Source of the DNA: Candidatus Sumerlaeota bacterium
GTDB lineage: Bacteria; Sumerlaeota; Sumerlaeia; MWCT01; JAGHBZ01
Reading direction: 5' to 3'
Assembly: GCA_021160705.1 (NCBI GenBank)
Contig: JAGHBZ010000122.1
Span: 1 to 15,174 of the forward strand
DNA: 15,174 bases
Below, piece after piece: positions 14,148 to 15,174 of the stretch (its first letter is position 1; each line of letters begins with the position of its first letter). Below the pieces are notes generated by a model. The model had not been told where the DNA came from and made no database searches. It was given only the letters and a program-made list of their open reading frames with translations. The position numbers and the translations under genes were made by a program.

Positions 14148-15174
14148 GCCTTAGCTCTGGGGCGCGATGCTTTTTTCCCAGACTTAGCCCGTGAAGCTCT
14201 CGTATACATTTTCTCTTCAATAGCCGCCTGTGCTGCTGCAAGCGATGATATAGGCACACGATACGGTGAACAACTCACGTAATTCATACCAACTTTGTGA
14301 CAGAATTTAACCGACTCAGGTTCACCACCATGCTCACCACAGATGCCAACTTTCAAATCAGGTCTGGTGGAGCGACCCCGCTCGATTCCAATTCTGATGA
14401 GTTCACCTACCGCCTGAAAATCCACACGCGCAAAAGGGTCCCAGGGCAGAATTTTCTTTGCCAGATAGTCAGGCAAAAATCCACCAATGTCGTCTCTTGA
14501 GAATCCAAAGGTCATCTGTGTCAGGTCATTTGTGCCAAATGAGAAGAACTCAGCCACCTGCGCCATTGTGTCAGCAGTAAGTGCGGCACGGGGAATTTCT
14601 ATCATAGTGCCGTAAAGAAATGGTATTTTCCTCAAGTTGTATTTAGCACATACTTCTTTATAAACCTTATCAACAATAACTTTTTGGTCCTGCAGTTCTT
14701 TCACGGAGCAGGTCACAGGGACCATAATCTCTGGCAGAACTTTCTTTTTCGCCTTCAGGAGTTCTGCGGCAGCTTCAAAAATAGCTCGTACCTGCATCTC
14801 AGTGACCTCTGGATATGTAACCCCAAGTCGTACACCACGATGTCCCATCATAGGATTGTTTTCGTGGAGGTCATCCGCACGTCGTTCAAGCACATTTACG
14901 TCTACCCCAAGCGTTTCGGCTAATTCCTCCAGCATCTCCTTAGACTTGGGCACAAACTCGTGTAGAGGCGGGTCAAGCAGGCGAATTGTCACTGGCAGAC
15001 CGGACATAACTTCAAGTGTCTTCTTTATATCCTCTTTCATATATGGAAAGAGTTCGTTAAGTGCGGCGGTTCGTTCGCTGAGGGATTCAGACATTATCAT
15101 CTTGCGTAACAAGAAAAGTGGACGTTCTGAACCTTCGCCATAAAACATATGTTCAATCCTGAATAGTCCGATTC
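14135..15174 (-). CDS. ppdK: Pyruvate, phosphate dikinase, C-terminal part (5' end beyond window)
   Basis: Interconverts pyruvate, ATP and phosphate with PEP, AMP and pyrophosphate; cytosolic. The minus-strand frame is open to the window edge and reads IGLFRIEHMFYGEGSERP, the conserved PPDK/PEP-utilising start of the TIM barrel, so the ATG at 15148 is internal. About 345 of the usual ~880 residues are seen. Further motifs are PMMGHRGVRLGVTYPE, EIMVPVT, the active-site FSFGTNDLTQMTFGFSRDD and ICGEHGGEP, whose Cys (codon 14339-14341) is the catalytic acid, then SCSPYRVPI. Homologues end soon after that point; here a basic Lys/Arg/Ala/Ser tail of about 23 residues follows. It converges on pgsA. 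The phosphohistidine and ATP-grasp domains should lie just outside the window. Confidence 0.95.
   Translation of the reverse strand, partial: IGLFRIEHMFYGEGSERPLFLLRKMIMSESLSERTAALNELFPYMKEDIKKTLEVMSGLPVTIRLLDPPLHEFVPKSKEMLEELAETLGVDVNVLERRADDLHENNPMMGHRGVRLGVTYPEVTEMQVRAIFEAAAELLKAKKKVLPEIMVPVTCSVKELQDQKVIVDKVYKEVCAKYNLRKIPFLYGTMIEIPRAALTADTMAQVAEFFSFGTNDLTQMTFGFSRDDIGGFLPDYLAKKILPWDPFARVDFQAVGELIRIGIERGRSTRPDLKVGICGEHGGEPESVKFCHKVGMNYVSCSPYRVPISSLAAAQAAIEEKMYTRASRAKSGKKASRPRAKAKKR

Noticed and set aside
1..15174. CRISPR, insertion sequence, prophage or defence island
   Set aside because: No regularly spaced repeats, transposase, integrase or phage gene is seen; all reading frames with support are housekeeping or conserved-family genes.

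Overview
The window looks like a chromosomal housekeeping segment from an uncultivated bacterium of moderate GC content (about 43% by eye). Translation starts have clear Shine-Dalgarno sites and use ATG or GTG. The order prs - ctc/L25 - pth - rpsF - ssb - rpsR - YybS-like (DUF2232) - rplI is a classic bacterial arrangement. The presence of DUF4416, a SpoIVB-type S55 protein without any sporulation genes, and a secreted beta-propeller protein suggests a candidate-phylum lineage rather than a well-studied group. The phylum cannot be fixed from the sequence alone. I see no mobile element, CRISPR array, prophage, rRNA or tRNA gene.

Layout. Bases 1-2196 hold the 3' part of prs, then ctc (L25) and pth, tightly packed. 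Bases 2197-2286 are a structured leader before rpsF that looks like the S6:S18-binding RNA motif. Bases 2293-5211 hold rpsF, ssb, rpsR, a DUF2232 membrane protein and rplI. A cobalamin-type radical SAM enzyme follows at 5233-6846. After an AT-rich gap, a pyrimidine-nucleoside phosphorylase overlaps a DUF4416 gene (7070-8966). A gap with an 11-bp perfect inverted repeat precedes a pair of exported proteins: an S55 serine-peptidase-like protein and a seven-repeat beta-propeller protein (9154-13237). pgsA (13427-14011) ends the forward block. It converges on the C-terminal part of pyruvate phosphate dikinase on the minus strand, with a probable terminator hairpin between them.

How the genes fit together. 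The first block supplies PRPP, recycles peptidyl-tRNA, and makes ribosomal proteins S6, S18, L9 and L25 together with the single-strand DNA-binding protein. The S6:S18 leader offers autoregulation of the rpsF operon. The phosphorylase salvages pyrimidine nucleosides, PgsA commits CDP-diacylglycerol to phosphatidylglycerol, and PPDK links pyruvate and PEP. The parts without known roles are the radical SAM enzyme, DUF4416 and the secreted S55/propeller pair. That pair is the best candidate for an undescribed system: its two key catalytic motifs occur in the reverse order to SpoIVB, and it sits beside a dedicated propeller partner.
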